From CAYRFE01 sp964423645 [NCBI: uncultured bacterium] (GTDB lineage: Bacteria > Macinerneyibacteriota > Macinerneyibacteria > Macinerneyibacteriales), in assembly GCA_964423645.1 (NCBI GenBank), contig CAYRFE010000019.1:1-64000 (forward strand): a stretch of 64,000 nt of DNA. Reading direction: 5' to 3'. The notes beneath the pieces were generated by a model that was given only the letters and a program-made list of their open reading frames with translations, made no database searches and was not told where the DNA came from. Shown here in pieces: positions 7,525 to 16,902 of the stretch. The translations under genes were made by a program, and so were the position numbers. Position 1 is the stretch's first letter. Each line of letters starts with the position of its first letter.

Positions 7525-9546
7525 TTAAAGTTTTTTAAATACAACATCGCGAGTCAACACCGAATAGGCTTCGTGAAGCGCATTACGAATTTTGTCGTAA
7601 TCTCTATATGAAAACAACTCTTTCGCGCATGAAATCACATATGTCGTCAAAAGCTTGTTATCTTTAAGAATTGTGGAAACAGAAATGGAAAAACCAGCCA
7701 CGTCTAAATAATTAAAATTTTGGGGTATCTGCATAGGTTGGTAGCTATTATTAAAAGCTATTTCAAAAGTAATGCTATAGGTTTTCGGCATTTTGAAATC
7801 AATGTCGTAATATCGTTTCGGTGGAGAAAAATCACTCATAATTTCATCAATAACAGGTGATTTGAAACATAAAAATATTTTCCCTTGTGATTCACTCATT
7901 ATATCTGTCTTTATTTTGTAGGATATCTCTGCACTTGTATTATCTGATTTATTTATTTCAAAATCCTCTATCAAACTAACCTGTTTTCGCCCTATCTCTC
8001 TACGAAAATACTCTTTCCAATATTTTTTAGTAGAATTCCTAATCATTATTCGTTTATTGTCGTAGAAATACCCGGAATAAGTTTCAGAGGCAATAATCGT
8101 ATTCAAATCAGAGATAGAATATTTATACTTTTGAGAAAAGTTATTGTTGCCTTGATATGGAGTGGTCACGATTGACGAATGAGGGCTCTGAAATAATACA
8201 ACTCTCACTCCTTGTGAATGCCATGGCAGTTGCATTCCATCAATATCCGCATCATTTGCAAAATCAAAATATTGTGGTTTCTCATCAATATACGCTACTG
8301 CCAAAACTCTATTAAACCAATCAAGTGAAACATATTTTTCCTCCCATATGCCATTACGTTTATCTCTCATTAAAGCAAAAGAAGCTTTAATTTTGTAATA
8401 TTCGCACACTTTAATAAATAAAAACACTAGATCAGCATTAGTAGCGATAGAACTTTTTAACAAATCGTCTGTCTTTGGATACAACCGTCCTAAGTTACTA
8501 TTCTCAATAACATAGAATTCTTTTCGAAGTTTTTGATAGATTTCATTTGGAGTTATAGTTTTTGTATCGTGGAATTTCTCTTTAATATATTGCTCAATTA
8601 ATTTATCTTCTTTTGCCCACTTTTCCATCAAATCTTCAATCATTGATTTATTATTTTTTATTGCCTCTTCACTTAGTTCATCAACAACAATATACCGATG
8701 CGTTAAAGAAAATTTATGGTAATGATCTATTAGCGCATCCCATGTAGTCGGAACAGTAAAATATCCCAGACTCAAATAAGAAATACATGCAAGATAGTGA
8801 AGATCATCAACAGGTTGTGATAATGGCTCGTACACAACAGCAGGTAAATCTCGTGCCTCAACGATATATTCGAAATCTCCTGAAGGTAATTGCCTTTTGG
8901 ATTGTTGTGCTATTTTACCAGGAAAAGTTAACACTTTCATATTGTACTTGTCACTAGTAATAACTATTATCTTCGATAGCAATACTCTATCATAATCCGT
9001 AAGCTGATGCATTTTACCCAAGGAACTTCCCGAAAACAAAGATATTTTTTCAATATGAATGATATCATTGACAGCAATATTAGGTATCAGCCCCGTTTGA
9101 ATTGTGTATCGCTCTTTCCTTCTACCATGAGAATCACTAATATGAATTATTTCATCTCCATAAGTAAAAACACTCATGTCAGGCTTAATTACTTTCACTC
9201 TGATCTTGTATTTAACCCCTTCAGAATTATAATCCATTATTTTAATGGATGAATAGTTCATTACGCCAACATCCGTCAATACTTTCACAACAATAGAATC
9301 TCGCTGAACTTCAGCCATACGCGAATCAAGTAAAATATCATGCCCTTCAATATTTATTTTATACGATGAATATTTTTTATTCATATACGATTCTTTATAA
9401 ATAATTATTGCATCACTCTCAGGATATTTGTCTTGATCAATTTCAGTCATAAATTTTAAATAATCAATAGATATTGGTGGCAAATCATCTGAAAACAAAT
9501 ACATATTACAGCAGAATATTAAAATGAGTAGTATTAAAACCTTCAT
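7525..9546 (-). CDS. DUF3857/transglutaminase-like secreted protein, catalytically degenerate
   Basis: A 673-residue exported protein: signal peptide (first ~19 residues, ending FSDD), an N-terminal DUF3857-type beta domain, a transglutaminase-like middle and a C-terminal beta domain. It is a paralogue of the 670-residue protein just upstream and is separated from it by three bases, with its own GGAG. At the place where the partner has GDCKD this protein has TNADL. Where the partner has FNHAI it has FNRVL. The Cys and His of the catalytic triad are thus gone, while an Asp (YFDFAND) remains. I infer a non-enzymatic partner or binding protein in the periplasm. The family is often linked to cell-surface glycans or outer-membrane work, but no substrate can be read here. 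Confidence 0.8.
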   Translation of the reverse strand: MKVLILLILIFCCNMYLFSDDLPPISIDYLKFMTEIDQDKYPESDAIIIYKESYMNKKYSSYKINIEGHDILLDSRMAEVQRDSIVVKVLTDVGVMNYSSIKIMDYNSEGVKYKIRVKVIKPDMSVFTYGDEIIHISDSHGRRKERYTIQTGLIPNIAVNDIIHIEKISLFSGSSLGKMHQLTDYDRVLLSKIIVITSDKYNMKVLTFPGKIAQQSKRQLPSGDFEYIVEARDLPAVVYEPLSQPVDDLHYLACISYLSLGYFTVPTTWDALIDHYHKFSLTHRYIVVDELSEEAIKNNKSMIEDLMEKWAKEDKLIEQYIKEKFHDTKTITPNEIYQKLRKEFYVIENSNLGRLYPKTDDLLKSSIATNADLVFLFIKVCEYYKIKASFALMRDKRNGIWEEKYVSLDWFNRVLAVAYIDEKPQYFDFANDADIDGMQLPWHSQGVRVVLFQSPHSSIVTTPYQGNNNFSQKYKYSISDLNTIIASETYSGYFYDNKRIMIRNSTKKYWKEYFRREIGRKQVSLIEDFEINKSDNTSAEISYKIKTDIMSESQGKIFLCFKSPVIDEIMSDFSPPKRYYDIDFKMPKTYSITFEIAFNNSYQPMQIPQNFNYLDVAGFSISVSTILKDNKLLTTYVISCAKELFSYRDYDKIRNALHEAYSVLTRDVVFKKL

Positions 9547-9549
9547 ATA

Positions 9550-11562
9550 TTACTCCTTAATTTTATAAAATGCACGCACGGAATTAAATGATTTTAGAAA
9601 TGTACTGTAATTTGTATTAAAGCTGTCGATGTTCGAAAAAATGCTTTCTGCCTTACCAAAATCAAAATTTAACTCATAAACAACTGCATTATTAATATTT
9701 TTAATCTCTATTGTACCAAACGGGTGAGTATGATTATAATTATTTGCGTGTGATACTTTATGTTTTTCACTATTAACGTGCAAAGTCACATTCCCTTTCA
9801 CGGGTACTTTTTGGAAAAAGGTATACGCTGCAGTTTCATAATCATTAATAAAATCAACCACAAAAATCGATGTTAATTTTGTCATATTTAAATATACGGT
9901 ATCTCCAATAGTATCGAGCAGATTAAGGGCAGTGATTTTAACTCTAATAATGGAGGTACTCTCGGCGTAATCATATTCAAGCGTATCGAAAATTATGGTA
10001 GGATTAAAATATTTTTCGATTTCCCTTTTCACATATTTGTGAAAATTTTCTTTATTTAATGACTTTCTATATAACTCAAAAGGTTGTGTATATTGATTTG
10101 TAAATCGTAATTCACAATAACCACTTGCATTATTGTTGACAATCGAATCAACGAAAAAATGCAACGTAAAACTATTATTCCTATTTGATTCTACAAGTAA
10201 AATTTTAGAGTCCTTTGATTCGAAATTGTTTTTCGATTGACTCGTATCCGACAAATCAGTTTCTTGTTTTTTAACAACAACAAGACCATAATATAGTTCT
10301 TGCTCGCCATTCTTTATTTCTTCATTCGTTTTTGGTTTAAGTAATTTAACTTCTTCATATTTTCCTATGATTAAGGCATATTTATTAATTATTGCACTTG
10401 GAGCTTCTCCCATTTTCAATGCAATATTCGTTCCATCTAACCATATCGGTCCTGACTCATCCGGGATATACACAATTGCATGGTTAAATTTACTATACAC
10501 GATTTTATCGGTATTCCACCCCTGCTCATCTAATAAAACCAATGTATAATAAGAATCGATCCCCACTGCCTTAAGCAAGGTAATTATCAGTACTGCATAG
10601 TCTTTACAATCACCGTATTTATTTTTTAAAATGGAATCAGCCGTGTGAGGAATAAAGCCTTCATCTTTTAAATACGCTTGGACATAACGAACATTAGTTC
10701 GAACGTAATCATATATTTTTTGAATTTTTTCATGTTTAGTATTGGTATCTTTAACTATTTTATCGGCAATTTTTTGTATATCTGGCGTTATTGTGGTTTT
10801 ATCCCGTGTAATTGATGAGATCCAAAATCCAAAATCTACCCAATTGTTCATCACTATTTTATTTTTTTTTAAAAAATAAAACGGATACTGCACCAGAATT
10901 GTTTGGGAGAGAGAAACGAACGGTTCAATGTTTTTTTCCGTATAGGTATATATTTTTTTCCCGCTTTTTTGCGTAACAATGAAATCAGTGGTAGGTTCAT
11001 TTTTGAAAAAATATTTCAAATTCGTATCGTCTGGTATTGAAATCTCTGCTTCATAATTTTCAATATAATTGTCTGTGCTAATATTTAATTGTGATCCTAG
11101 TTGGGGATGTGGGCATTGGTATACAACATACCACTCGATTAAGTCTCCTACATCTGCTTCACGACTCATATCAATAATAATTTTTTTACTATTATCAAAT
11201 CCATAAACGTTATTCTTAACCATGTGATGAATATTTTTTTTACCCATATATTTAATCGTACCATCTTTTTTTATTATACGTACATTGTATTCATTCGTTA
11301 AAAAAGAATCACCGATCGGGAAAATTACTTGAGCCTCGGACAGACCTTCAGCATAATTGATATATATTAATTGATGATATGTCTCAAATAATTCACCGTT
11401 TGGCGTTAATAGAAATTTTTGCATACTATTAATTATCGGGGCATCATAATTCTTGTATATTTCATTATTCCGATCAATTGTCACATTTTGGAAAAACGTT
11501 TCTCCATATAAAAATACTATCCACAATATTTGGATAAATGCCAACAACCATAGTTTTCGCAT
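9550..11562 (-). CDS. DUF3857 domain protein with intact transglutaminase-like core
   Basis: A 670-residue exported protein with a signal peptide (first ~20 residues). The N-terminal ~240 residues look like DUF3857. The middle is a transglutaminase-like cysteine protease/transferase core: catalytic Cys in KYGDCKD (about residue 318), His in FNHAI and Asp in WLDGTN, in the expected order. The remainder is a beta-rich C-terminal domain. GGGAG precedes the ATG. It is the first gene of a two-gene operon with the degenerate paralogue at 7525-9546 and has a palindromic operator at its transcription start. Probably acts in the periplasm on peptides or glycoconjugates. The exact reaction is not known. 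Confidence 0.85.
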   Translation of the reverse strand: MRKLWLLAFIQILWIVFLYGETFFQNVTIDRNNEIYKNYDAPIINSMQKFLLTPNGELFETYHQLIYINYAEGLSEAQVIFPIGDSFLTNEYNVRIIKKDGTIKYMGKKNIHHMVKNNVYGFDNSKKIIIDMSREADVGDLIEWYVVYQCPHPQLGSQLNISTDNYIENYEAEISIPDDTNLKYFFKNEPTTDFIVTQKSGKKIYTYTEKNIEPFVSLSQTILVQYPFYFLKKNKIVMNNWVDFGFWISSITRDKTTITPDIQKIADKIVKDTNTKHEKIQKIYDYVRTNVRYVQAYLKDEGFIPHTADSILKNKYGDCKDYAVLIITLLKAVGIDSYYTLVLLDEQGWNTDKIVYSKFNHAIVYIPDESGPIWLDGTNIALKMGEAPSAIINKYALIIGKYEEVKLLKPKTNEEIKNGEQELYYGLVVVKKQETDLSDTSQSKNNFESKDSKILLVESNRNNSFTLHFFVDSIVNNNASGYCELRFTNQYTQPFELYRKSLNKENFHKYVKREIEKYFNPTIIFDTLEYDYAESTSIIRVKITALNLLDTIGDTVYLNMTKLTSIFVVDFINDYETAAYTFFQKVPVKGNVTLHVNSEKHKVSHANNYNHTHPFGTIEIKNINNAVVYELNFDFGKAESIFSNIDSFNTNYSTFLKSFNSVRAFYKIKE

Positions 11563-11583
11563 AAGCTTCTCCCTTCAAATAAC

Positions 11584-11598
11584 ATTGGTCAGACCAAA
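11584..11598. promoter_or_regulatory. GntR/PdhR-type operator at the transcription start of the DUF3857 operon
   Basis: ATTGGTCAGACCAAA contains the perfect dyad TTGGTC-A-GACCAA and matches the ATTGGTnnnACCAAT pattern known for PdhR/FadR-like GntR regulators. It lies 4 to 18 bases past the -10 box, over the expected transcription start, a repressing position. Confidence 0.55.
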
Positions 11599-11601
11599 AC
11601 G

Positions 11602-11629
11602 AGCATACCACTTTCCTTTTTTTTGTCAA
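11602..11629 (-). promoter_or_regulatory. Promoter of the DUF3857 operon
   Basis: Minus strand TTGACA (11624-11629), 16-base spacer, TATGCT (11602-11607). Confidence 0.65.
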
Positions 11630-11678
11630 CAAAGATTATATATAAACATCTCACATTATACTGATTTTAAATATAATG

Positions 11679-11714
11679 CAATACTCCTCCCGGCTTTCCC
11701 GCGAAGGAGTATTG
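11679..11714 (-). terminator. Hairpin after the M29 aminopeptidase gene
   Basis: CAATACTCCT and AGGAGTATTG form a ten-base stem around a G+C-rich 16-base loop, seven bases beyond the stop at 11721. The following bases are AT-rich but not a clean T run, so termination is probable rather than certain. Confidence 0.5.
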
Positions 11715-11720
11715 TTAAAT

Positions 11721-13748
11721 TTAGATTTTCAATGATTTATTCAGCTCTTCAGTTCCATTAAGCACGAAATGGCCGTCTTTAATAACATCAACGCGCGTGC
11801 CGTCGGCATGAATTGAGGTAATATTGCCAATCCCCTCGTACGGCAAGGTAATGTCGGTATGATTGAACGTATACGCTTGATCCATATCGGTCTTTCTTAA
11901 CAACGACTTATCATTGTCCCGTGCAGTTATTTCTTTTCCGTCGATGGGATTATAAACAGCAAAATCCTCTTCATGAGAAAAACATGTATCTCCCAATGCA
12001 AAATGCGGTCCCATTTTTTCAACGATAAGAATCGGCATTTTCTCAAGAATTGTATATTTTTGAGCCACTGCATACGCAAGAGTATTTGTCCCTATAGCAA
12101 ATTCACCCAATGGAAGAGTTTTATGCGGGAATAGAAGGTTTTCTTCGATGTATTTTTTATTTTCCTCATCATCACTGAAGTTTTTACATGAATATGCGCT
12201 TACAAAACCGTCAGTAAACGTAATTTCAAGGTCGGTATACTTCAATCCGTCAAGGAACGTCTCCGGCACATGCAAGACGCCGTTTGTGCCTTTTAATTGC
12301 GGCGAGGTGAATACTTCTCCGACAGGCACGTTCACATCAGCACCGCAATTCACAAAATTGGTGTGTTTAGACGGATCGATGAGCGGTTGCATTGCCACAC
12401 TCAGGTTTGTTCTATTTCCGGCAACGCCTTGTATCTCCACTGACACTGCCTTATCGAGTTCATCAACAATACACTGTTGTATCGATTCATACTTCAACGT
12501 GTCGAGCATATTAATCTCGCATGTATCGGCAAAAATAGCTTCGAATTGCGGCCCGATCTCAGGCGATGGGAACGCAGTAATATTAAAACTGCATTCCGTC
12601 CTCGGCATGTAACGTTCACGTATCTCACTTATTTTTCCGTTGAGTTTTTGGCGCAATTCTTGCTGTTCCTTTGTAAGGACAATATTTTCGGTTTTTGACT
12701 CCGGAGAGAAAGGTTCTTCCCCAAAAGTTTCGATATAAATCCCACCGGAATACTCATTCATTATATCGGAACACATATCCATCGCTTGTTGGAATATTTC
12801 GACACGTTTTGTGACATATTCATCATTTAAGTAGAGGGCTTCATCAAATCGGTGATCATATGCGTATTGTCGATTACACGCGGATGTTTCAACTTCAGTG
12901 ACAATCGATTCGAGACCTTTTATTCTTAAAATAGCAATGATCTTTCGTGTCAATTTTTCAAATCCTGCAAAAGAATTCAGATACACCGTTTTCTTCTTTC
13001 GGAAATCCTTTCGGGATAATTCAAATCCGCGAATATATGCGTTGGCTATAGTTTGTGCGAGTTTATCGAGTTTTTCCTCAGGATATTTTCGCATAAACGC
13101 TGCAATTTGGCGTTCGTAGTCACTTATATATTCACCGTATGTAAAAAGGTAATGATCGGTTGAAATATCACATATTTCAATATGTTTTTTAAATGAGTCA
13201 TATTCTTGTGCATACCATTCATATAAACCTACCGCAGTTTTTTCAACAGACTGAGCAATGAACGGACGACAAACCAAGATCTGAAGCATTTCTTTCGACG
13301 GGACAGCATGTTCAAAAAGTGCATGAATATCAAGATACAACTGATTAAACTCAGCCATCTTGTACCATTTCCGCTCTAATGCATAATGGATATAGCCGCG
13401 GAATTGGGATCTGCAAAATGCCGCGATCTGTCCGTACCCTTCGCCGAGTTTTTTCACAGCGAATGTCGGGTTGGCATAAGAAGCTTCGTATTGACGCTGA
13501 TCTTCATAAAAATAATCGTTTATCTGTTGTAATCGCTCAACGGGTATTTTCTTATAATCACCCGAAAGCTCATTTGTAATTTCGTTCAATCGCACAATCC
13601 ACTGTGCCAATCCTGAGAGAAATTCATTCCATGACCCTTCACCGTGCGCACCTTTTTGGGCAATGGCGTGAATCATCGGCAAAGAAACGCTTAACGCTTT
13701 TTTTGCATCTGCATTCATTATTTCACGAATTTGTGCTACCTTATGCAT
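11721..13748 (-). CDS. M29-family aminopeptidase with long N-terminal extension
   Basis: A 675-residue metallo-aminopeptidase. The last ~380 residues are the M29 (AmpS/aminopeptidase T type) fold: NVPVGEVFTSP with the catalytic/metal Glu, GEFAIGTN, EKMGPHFALGDTC and a late HTDI. M29 enzymes bind two metal ions and remove N-terminal residues from peptides in the cytoplasm. No signal peptide is present. Classical members are near 410 residues. Here about 270 extra helical residues precede the catalytic part, as in the longer clostridial-type members. The ATG at 13748 has AAGGAG upstream. It appears to be a single-gene unit between two hairpins. Confidence 0.85.
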   Translation of the reverse strand: MHKVAQIREIMNADAKKALSVSLPMIHAIAQKGAHGEGSWNEFLSGLAQWIVRLNEITNELSGDYKKIPVERLQQINDYFYEDQRQYEASYANPTFAVKKLGEGYGQIAAFCRSQFRGYIHYALERKWYKMAEFNQLYLDIHALFEHAVPSKEMLQILVCRPFIAQSVEKTAVGLYEWYAQEYDSFKKHIEICDISTDHYLFTYGEYISDYERQIAAFMRKYPEEKLDKLAQTIANAYIRGFELSRKDFRKKKTVYLNSFAGFEKLTRKIIAILRIKGLESIVTEVETSACNRQYAYDHRFDEALYLNDEYVTKRVEIFQQAMDMCSDIMNEYSGGIYIETFGEEPFSPESKTENIVLTKEQQELRQKLNGKISEIRERYMPRTECSFNITAFPSPEIGPQFEAIFADTCEINMLDTLKYESIQQCIVDELDKAVSVEIQGVAGNRTNLSVAMQPLIDPSKHTNFVNCGADVNVPVGEVFTSPQLKGTNGVLHVPETFLDGLKYTDLEITFTDGFVSAYSCKNFSDDEENKKYIEENLLFPHKTLPLGEFAIGTNTLAYAVAQKYTILEKMPILIVEKMGPHFALGDTCFSHEEDFAVYNPIDGKEITARDNDKSLLRKTDMDQAYTFNHTDITLPYEGIGNITSIHADGTRVDVIKDGHFVLNGTEELNKSLKI

Positions 13749-13833
13749 GATTATTCTCCTTTTCTCATACGACTCTTCAGTATGATGCTCCTAATATCAT
13801 ACGTTCTGATTCAAATAGTGTTGCACGATGTAT

Positions 13834-13860
13834 ATAAAAAAGTGGGGACATAAGTCCCCA
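13834..13860 (-). terminator. Terminator of the PA14 gene
   Basis: Read on the minus strand, TGGGGAC-TTAT-GTCCCCA is followed by CTTTTTTATATA: a seven-base stem, four-base loop and T run, 12 bases after the stop at 13872. Confidence 0.8.
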
Positions 13861-13871
13861 CAGAGCGCGAA

Positions 13872-15452
13872 TCAGCGAGATTCAAAAATCATTTCTTTCC
13901 CTTTTGGCGGAGTAATAAATAACTGAAGTGCAATGTCATAACGGGGTCCCTGGAAATATTCTACACGAATTTTATGACGTCCCGGTGCCAAACGGATCAC
14001 GCCTGTTTTTTCTTGAGGAGAATGTAACCCGTCATTATCAATTACAAGTTTATCGTCAATATACAACTTTGAGCCGTCATCAGAGAGAAGACGAAACTGA
14101 TATTCTCCGGGCAAAAGAATCACGATATTGCTGTGATATTGGATTGCAAACCATTCATTACGATTTGCCATACCCGGAAATCCTTCTTCAAATTTACGGG
14201 GAGAAATATCAAGTTTCTTTGTGTAAACACTGCCGACAGGCTGCAATGTCGAAAAATCAGGTAACTTCGTCGTATTTACGGGAATATAGTAAATATCTCC
14301 TTTGAACGCACCTTTAACAGCCTGAAGGACGCCAAAGATGGAGCTTTCAGGAGTTTTTTTAGTGGGAGTGGTAGGGGTCGTGAGTGTCTCTTTTTTTTCT
14401 GTAAAATCTGCATTTGTACTGAATATTTCTTCTGCTTTACCGGGAGGTGCTATAAAAAGTTGTAACGCGATATCATAACGCGGTCCTTGAAAATACTCCA
14501 CCCGAATCGCATGAACACCTTGTGAAAGCAACATAGAACCCATCGCACTGGAAGGTGCGTGCACGCCATCATTGTCAATAACCAATGTATTGTCAATATA
14601 GAGCTTTGAACCGTCATCGGAATGAATTCGGAAGGTATATTCACCTGCAACAGCGACGTTGAATGCCCCATTGTATTGAATCGCAAACCATTCATTACGC
14701 TCGGTGACTCCCGGGAACCCTTTTTCGAATTGACGCGGTTCTATATCCAATGTTTTTGTATAGATCGATCCCACAGGTTTCAGCGCAGAAAAATCAGGCA
14801 GTTTTGCCGTATTGATCGGCACATAATATATATCTCCTTTAAACGCTTTCTCAATTCGTTGTGTTGTTCCAAACGCTGATCCGCTTGTCGCGGTGGTCGT
14901 CGCTTCAGCATCGGTAACGAAAAGCGTTTCACCCTTACCCGGGATATTTATATACAATTGTAATGCGATATTGTAGCGCGGCCCTTGAAAGTATTCGACA
15001 CGAATGGAGTGAATACCGCGTTGCAGAACGATTGTTCCCATTTTACTGCGAGGCGGATGAATACCGTCATTATCTATTACCAGCTTATTGTCGACGTATA
15101 ATTTTGAACCGTCATCAGAATGAATTCGGAATGAATACTCGCCTTCGGTCAAAACAAGAAACGCTCCGTTGTATTGGATTGCAAACCATTCCGTTCTATC
15201 AGTAACACCGGGAAAACCGCTATTAAAACTACGCGGTGAAATATTCAATGATTTTGTATAAATCGCACCTACAGGTTGTAAAGTGGAAAAATCGGGAAGT
15301 TTGGCAGTATTCTCCGGTAAATAGTAAATATCCCCTTTAAACGCAGCAGGGATAGTTTCCTTTTCGCCGAATACGCTACTTCCGCTCTGAGCGATGAGAC
15401 TCGAACACATACTGAACAAAACACAAATTAACAATACCCCATTCATTTTCAT
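13872..15452 (-). CDS. Secreted protein with three PA14 domains
   Basis: A 526-residue exported protein made almost wholly of three PA14-like units of roughly 140 residues (about 30-165, 190-325 and 360-500). Each contains FKGDIYY, GFPGV or GFPGM, NEWFAIQY or TEWFAIQY, RIHSDDGSKLY or RLLSDDGSKLY, LVIDNDG and RVEYFQGPRY. PA14 is a beta-barrel carbohydrate-binding or adhesive domain, and SDDGS is its usual calcium/sugar loop. Start at 15452 is chosen because AAAGGAG lies just upstream and the next residues are a signal peptide. An in-frame start at 15566 would add 38 residues before it. The three units remain very similar, so internal duplication is fairly recent. I infer a periplasmic or surface glycan-binding protein. 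Confidence 0.85.
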   Translation of the reverse strand: MKMNGVLLICVLFSMCSSLIAQSGSSVFGEKETIPAAFKGDIYYLPENTAKLPDFSTLQPVGAIYTKSLNISPRSFNSGFPGVTDRTEWFAIQYNGAFLVLTEGEYSFRIHSDDGSKLYVDNKLVIDNDGIHPPRSKMGTIVLQRGIHSIRVEYFQGPRYNIALQLYINIPGKGETLFVTDAEATTTATSGSAFGTTQRIEKAFKGDIYYVPINTAKLPDFSALKPVGSIYTKTLDIEPRQFEKGFPGVTERNEWFAIQYNGAFNVAVAGEYTFRIHSDDGSKLYIDNTLVIDNDGVHAPSSAMGSMLLSQGVHAIRVEYFQGPRYDIALQLFIAPPGKAEEIFSTNADFTEKKETLTTPTTPTKKTPESSIFGVLQAVKGAFKGDIYYIPVNTTKLPDFSTLQPVGSVYTKKLDISPRKFEEGFPGMANRNEWFAIQYHSNIVILLPGEYQFRLLSDDGSKLYIDDKLVIDNDGLHSPQEKTGVIRLAPGRHKIRVEYFQGPRYDIALQLFITPPKGKEMIFESR

Positions 15453-15483
15453 ACGTACTCCTTTCGTATTTCGCAACACTCTA

Positions 15484-15511
15484 AGTGTAGCATGATTCTG
15501 ATAATTATCAA
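15484..15511 (-). promoter_or_regulatory. Promoter of the PA14 gene
   Basis: Minus strand TTGATA (15506-15511), 16-base spacer, TACACT (15484-15489). Confidence 0.55.
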
Positions 15512-15552
15512 GTATAAGTATGACCACACATTTTTGATCGGATTTTTCGACC

Positions 15553-15580
15553 TTGAAAATCAGCAACTACCTGCTATACT
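15553..15580 (+). promoter_or_regulatory. Promoter of the LamG-like gene
   Basis: TTGAAA (15553-15558), 16-base spacer, TATACT (15575-15580), then AAGGAGG before the ATG at 15613. It is divergent from the PA14 promoter. Confidence 0.6.
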
Positions 15581-15612
15581 TCTTACGAGAAGAAAATAAG
15601 GAGGAAAAAACA

Positions 15613-16281
15613 ATGAAAAAAGAGGTAGCTATTCTTTGTGCGTTCGTGGTCATAGGCGTACAGTTACTTGTTGCACAATCGTTTGATTTTGTTCCCGGAA
15701 ATAAAACAATTTTCACAGACAACGTCAATTATAAGGTCGGCGATGTCCCGTCTCTTTGGAAAGTGTTAAAAGGCACCGTCGAAGCACAAGATTTCGAAGG
15801 TACACGTGTTATCACTATGGTAAGTCAGCATGCAGATATGACCCCTCGCTTGCCGGCTGAATTTGTTATGCCTAACCGCTTTACAGTGGAGTTTGAAGTG
15901 TATTTTGTAAAAGGTAAACATAGCAGATACAACATATCATTGCGTGACGAGAGTAAAAAAAGGACGCCGGAAGAAAAAGACTTAAAAGAAATAATCGTTC
16001 ACATCAATCGTGTAAATTACGGCAACACCAACGCATCCGTACCCAAAGCCAATGAACTAACTCAAGGCTGGCGTAAAATATCTGTCTCTTATGACAAAGC
16101 TACGTTGAAAGTATATATGGACAACCACAGATTGATTAATATGGTCGATGTTCCCGGCACACCGACCGGTCTTACGTTAAGCATCGAACACATTCAGGCA
16201 GTTTCTTCTATGATTAAAAACTTCACATTTAAAACGTTCACTGCCTCTACGGAACCAATGTCCGGATCGATGGGGTATTAA
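15613..16281 (+). CDS. Secreted LamG/concanavalin-like protein
   Basis: A 222-residue exported protein. The signal peptide ends at VAQS (about residue 21). The mature part starts with an FTDN...GDVPSLWKV motif like that seen at the N-terminus of many OmpA-type surface proteins, followed by a beta-sandwich with FTVEFEVYF and a late YMDNHRL turn, as in LamG/concanavalin-like folds. There is no OmpA peptidoglycan-binding domain, so this is the beta-sandwich alone. Start at 15613 has a strong AAGGAGG. It is divergent from the PA14 gene and ends at a clear terminator. Sugar or surface binding is plausible but not shown. Confidence 0.7.
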   Translation: MKKEVAILCAFVVIGVQLLVAQSFDFVPGNKTIFTDNVNYKVGDVPSLWKVLKGTVEAQDFEGTRVITMVSQHADMTPRLPAEFVMPNRFTVEFEVYFVKGKHSRYNISLRDESKKRTPEEKDLKEIIVHINRVNYGNTNASVPKANELTQGWRKISVSYDKATLKVYMDNHRLINMVDVPGTPTGLTLSIEHIQAVSSMIKNFTFKTFTASTEPMSGSMGY

Positions 16282-16301
16282 TTATTGGACGATACCTAAA
16301 A

Positions 16302-16328
16302 AAAACCCCTCTTTCGAGGGGTTTTTTA
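16302..16328. terminator. Bidirectional terminator
   Basis: AAAACCCCTC-TTTC-GAGGGGTTTT with T runs on both strands, between the convergent stops at 16281 and 16348. Confidence 0.85.
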
Positions 16329-16347
16329 TTTTCTTAAAATTAATAAA

Positions 16348-16902
16348 TTAGTGCCCGCAGCTACAGCTACCGCTTTCACAATCATCATCAGAACATCCGC
16401 ATCCGTCATCACAATCACAGGCATCATCGCCACACCCGCATGAGTGTTCATGAAGTGATTCGATTTCATCTTTTGTCGCTTCACGCACATCGCGTATCTC
16501 CACATCGAATGTGAGTTCAATGCCTGCAAGCGGATGATTACCGTCTGCGACAACATTGTCACCTTCAATTTTAACCACACGAAGTATATGCGTCCCGCCG
16601 TGTGTTGAAATTTGAAATTCCATACCCGGTTGTAATGTATCCGCATCTTGAAAGCGTTCTTTCGGAATAGTGATGACCATGTCATCATTACGATCACCGT
16701 ACGCTTTCTCAGGTGCGATGGTCACTTTAAACGCATCGCCGGATTTCTTTCCTTCTAACGCCTCTTCAAGGCCGGGAATAACGCTTCCAGTACCCTGAAT
16801 ATACGAAAATGGATCACTGCCCTTCGAGGTGTCAATTACGGTACCTTCGTTATCGGTAAGCGTGTAATCAATAGTAACCATTTTGTTGTTTGAAATATTC
16901 AT
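16348..16902 (-). CDS. slyD: FKBP-type peptidyl-prolyl isomerase SlyD
   Basis: A 184-residue cytoplasmic SlyD. The FKBP domain has the inserted-in-flap chaperone domain typical of SlyD (around KAYGDRNDDMVITIP through VADGNHPLAG) and an FDVEI return strand. The final ~35 residues are a Cys/His/Asp-rich metal-binding tail (repeated CGC, CDC, CSC groups ending CGH). SlyD catalyses proline isomerisation, acts as a chaperone and in E. coli delivers nickel to [NiFe] hydrogenase. Here only an [FeFe] hydrogenase is seen, so a metal-storage or general chaperone role is more likely. AAAGGA precedes the ATG. Confidence 0.93.
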   Translation of the reverse strand: MNISNNKMVTIDYTLTDNEGTVIDTSKGSDPFSYIQGTGSVIPGLEEALEGKKSGDAFKVTIAPEKAYGDRNDDMVITIPKERFQDADTLQPGMEFQISTHGGTHILRVVKIEGDNVVADGNHPLAGIELTFDVEIRDVREATKDEIESLHEHSCGCGDDACDCDDGCGCSDDDCESGSCSCGH

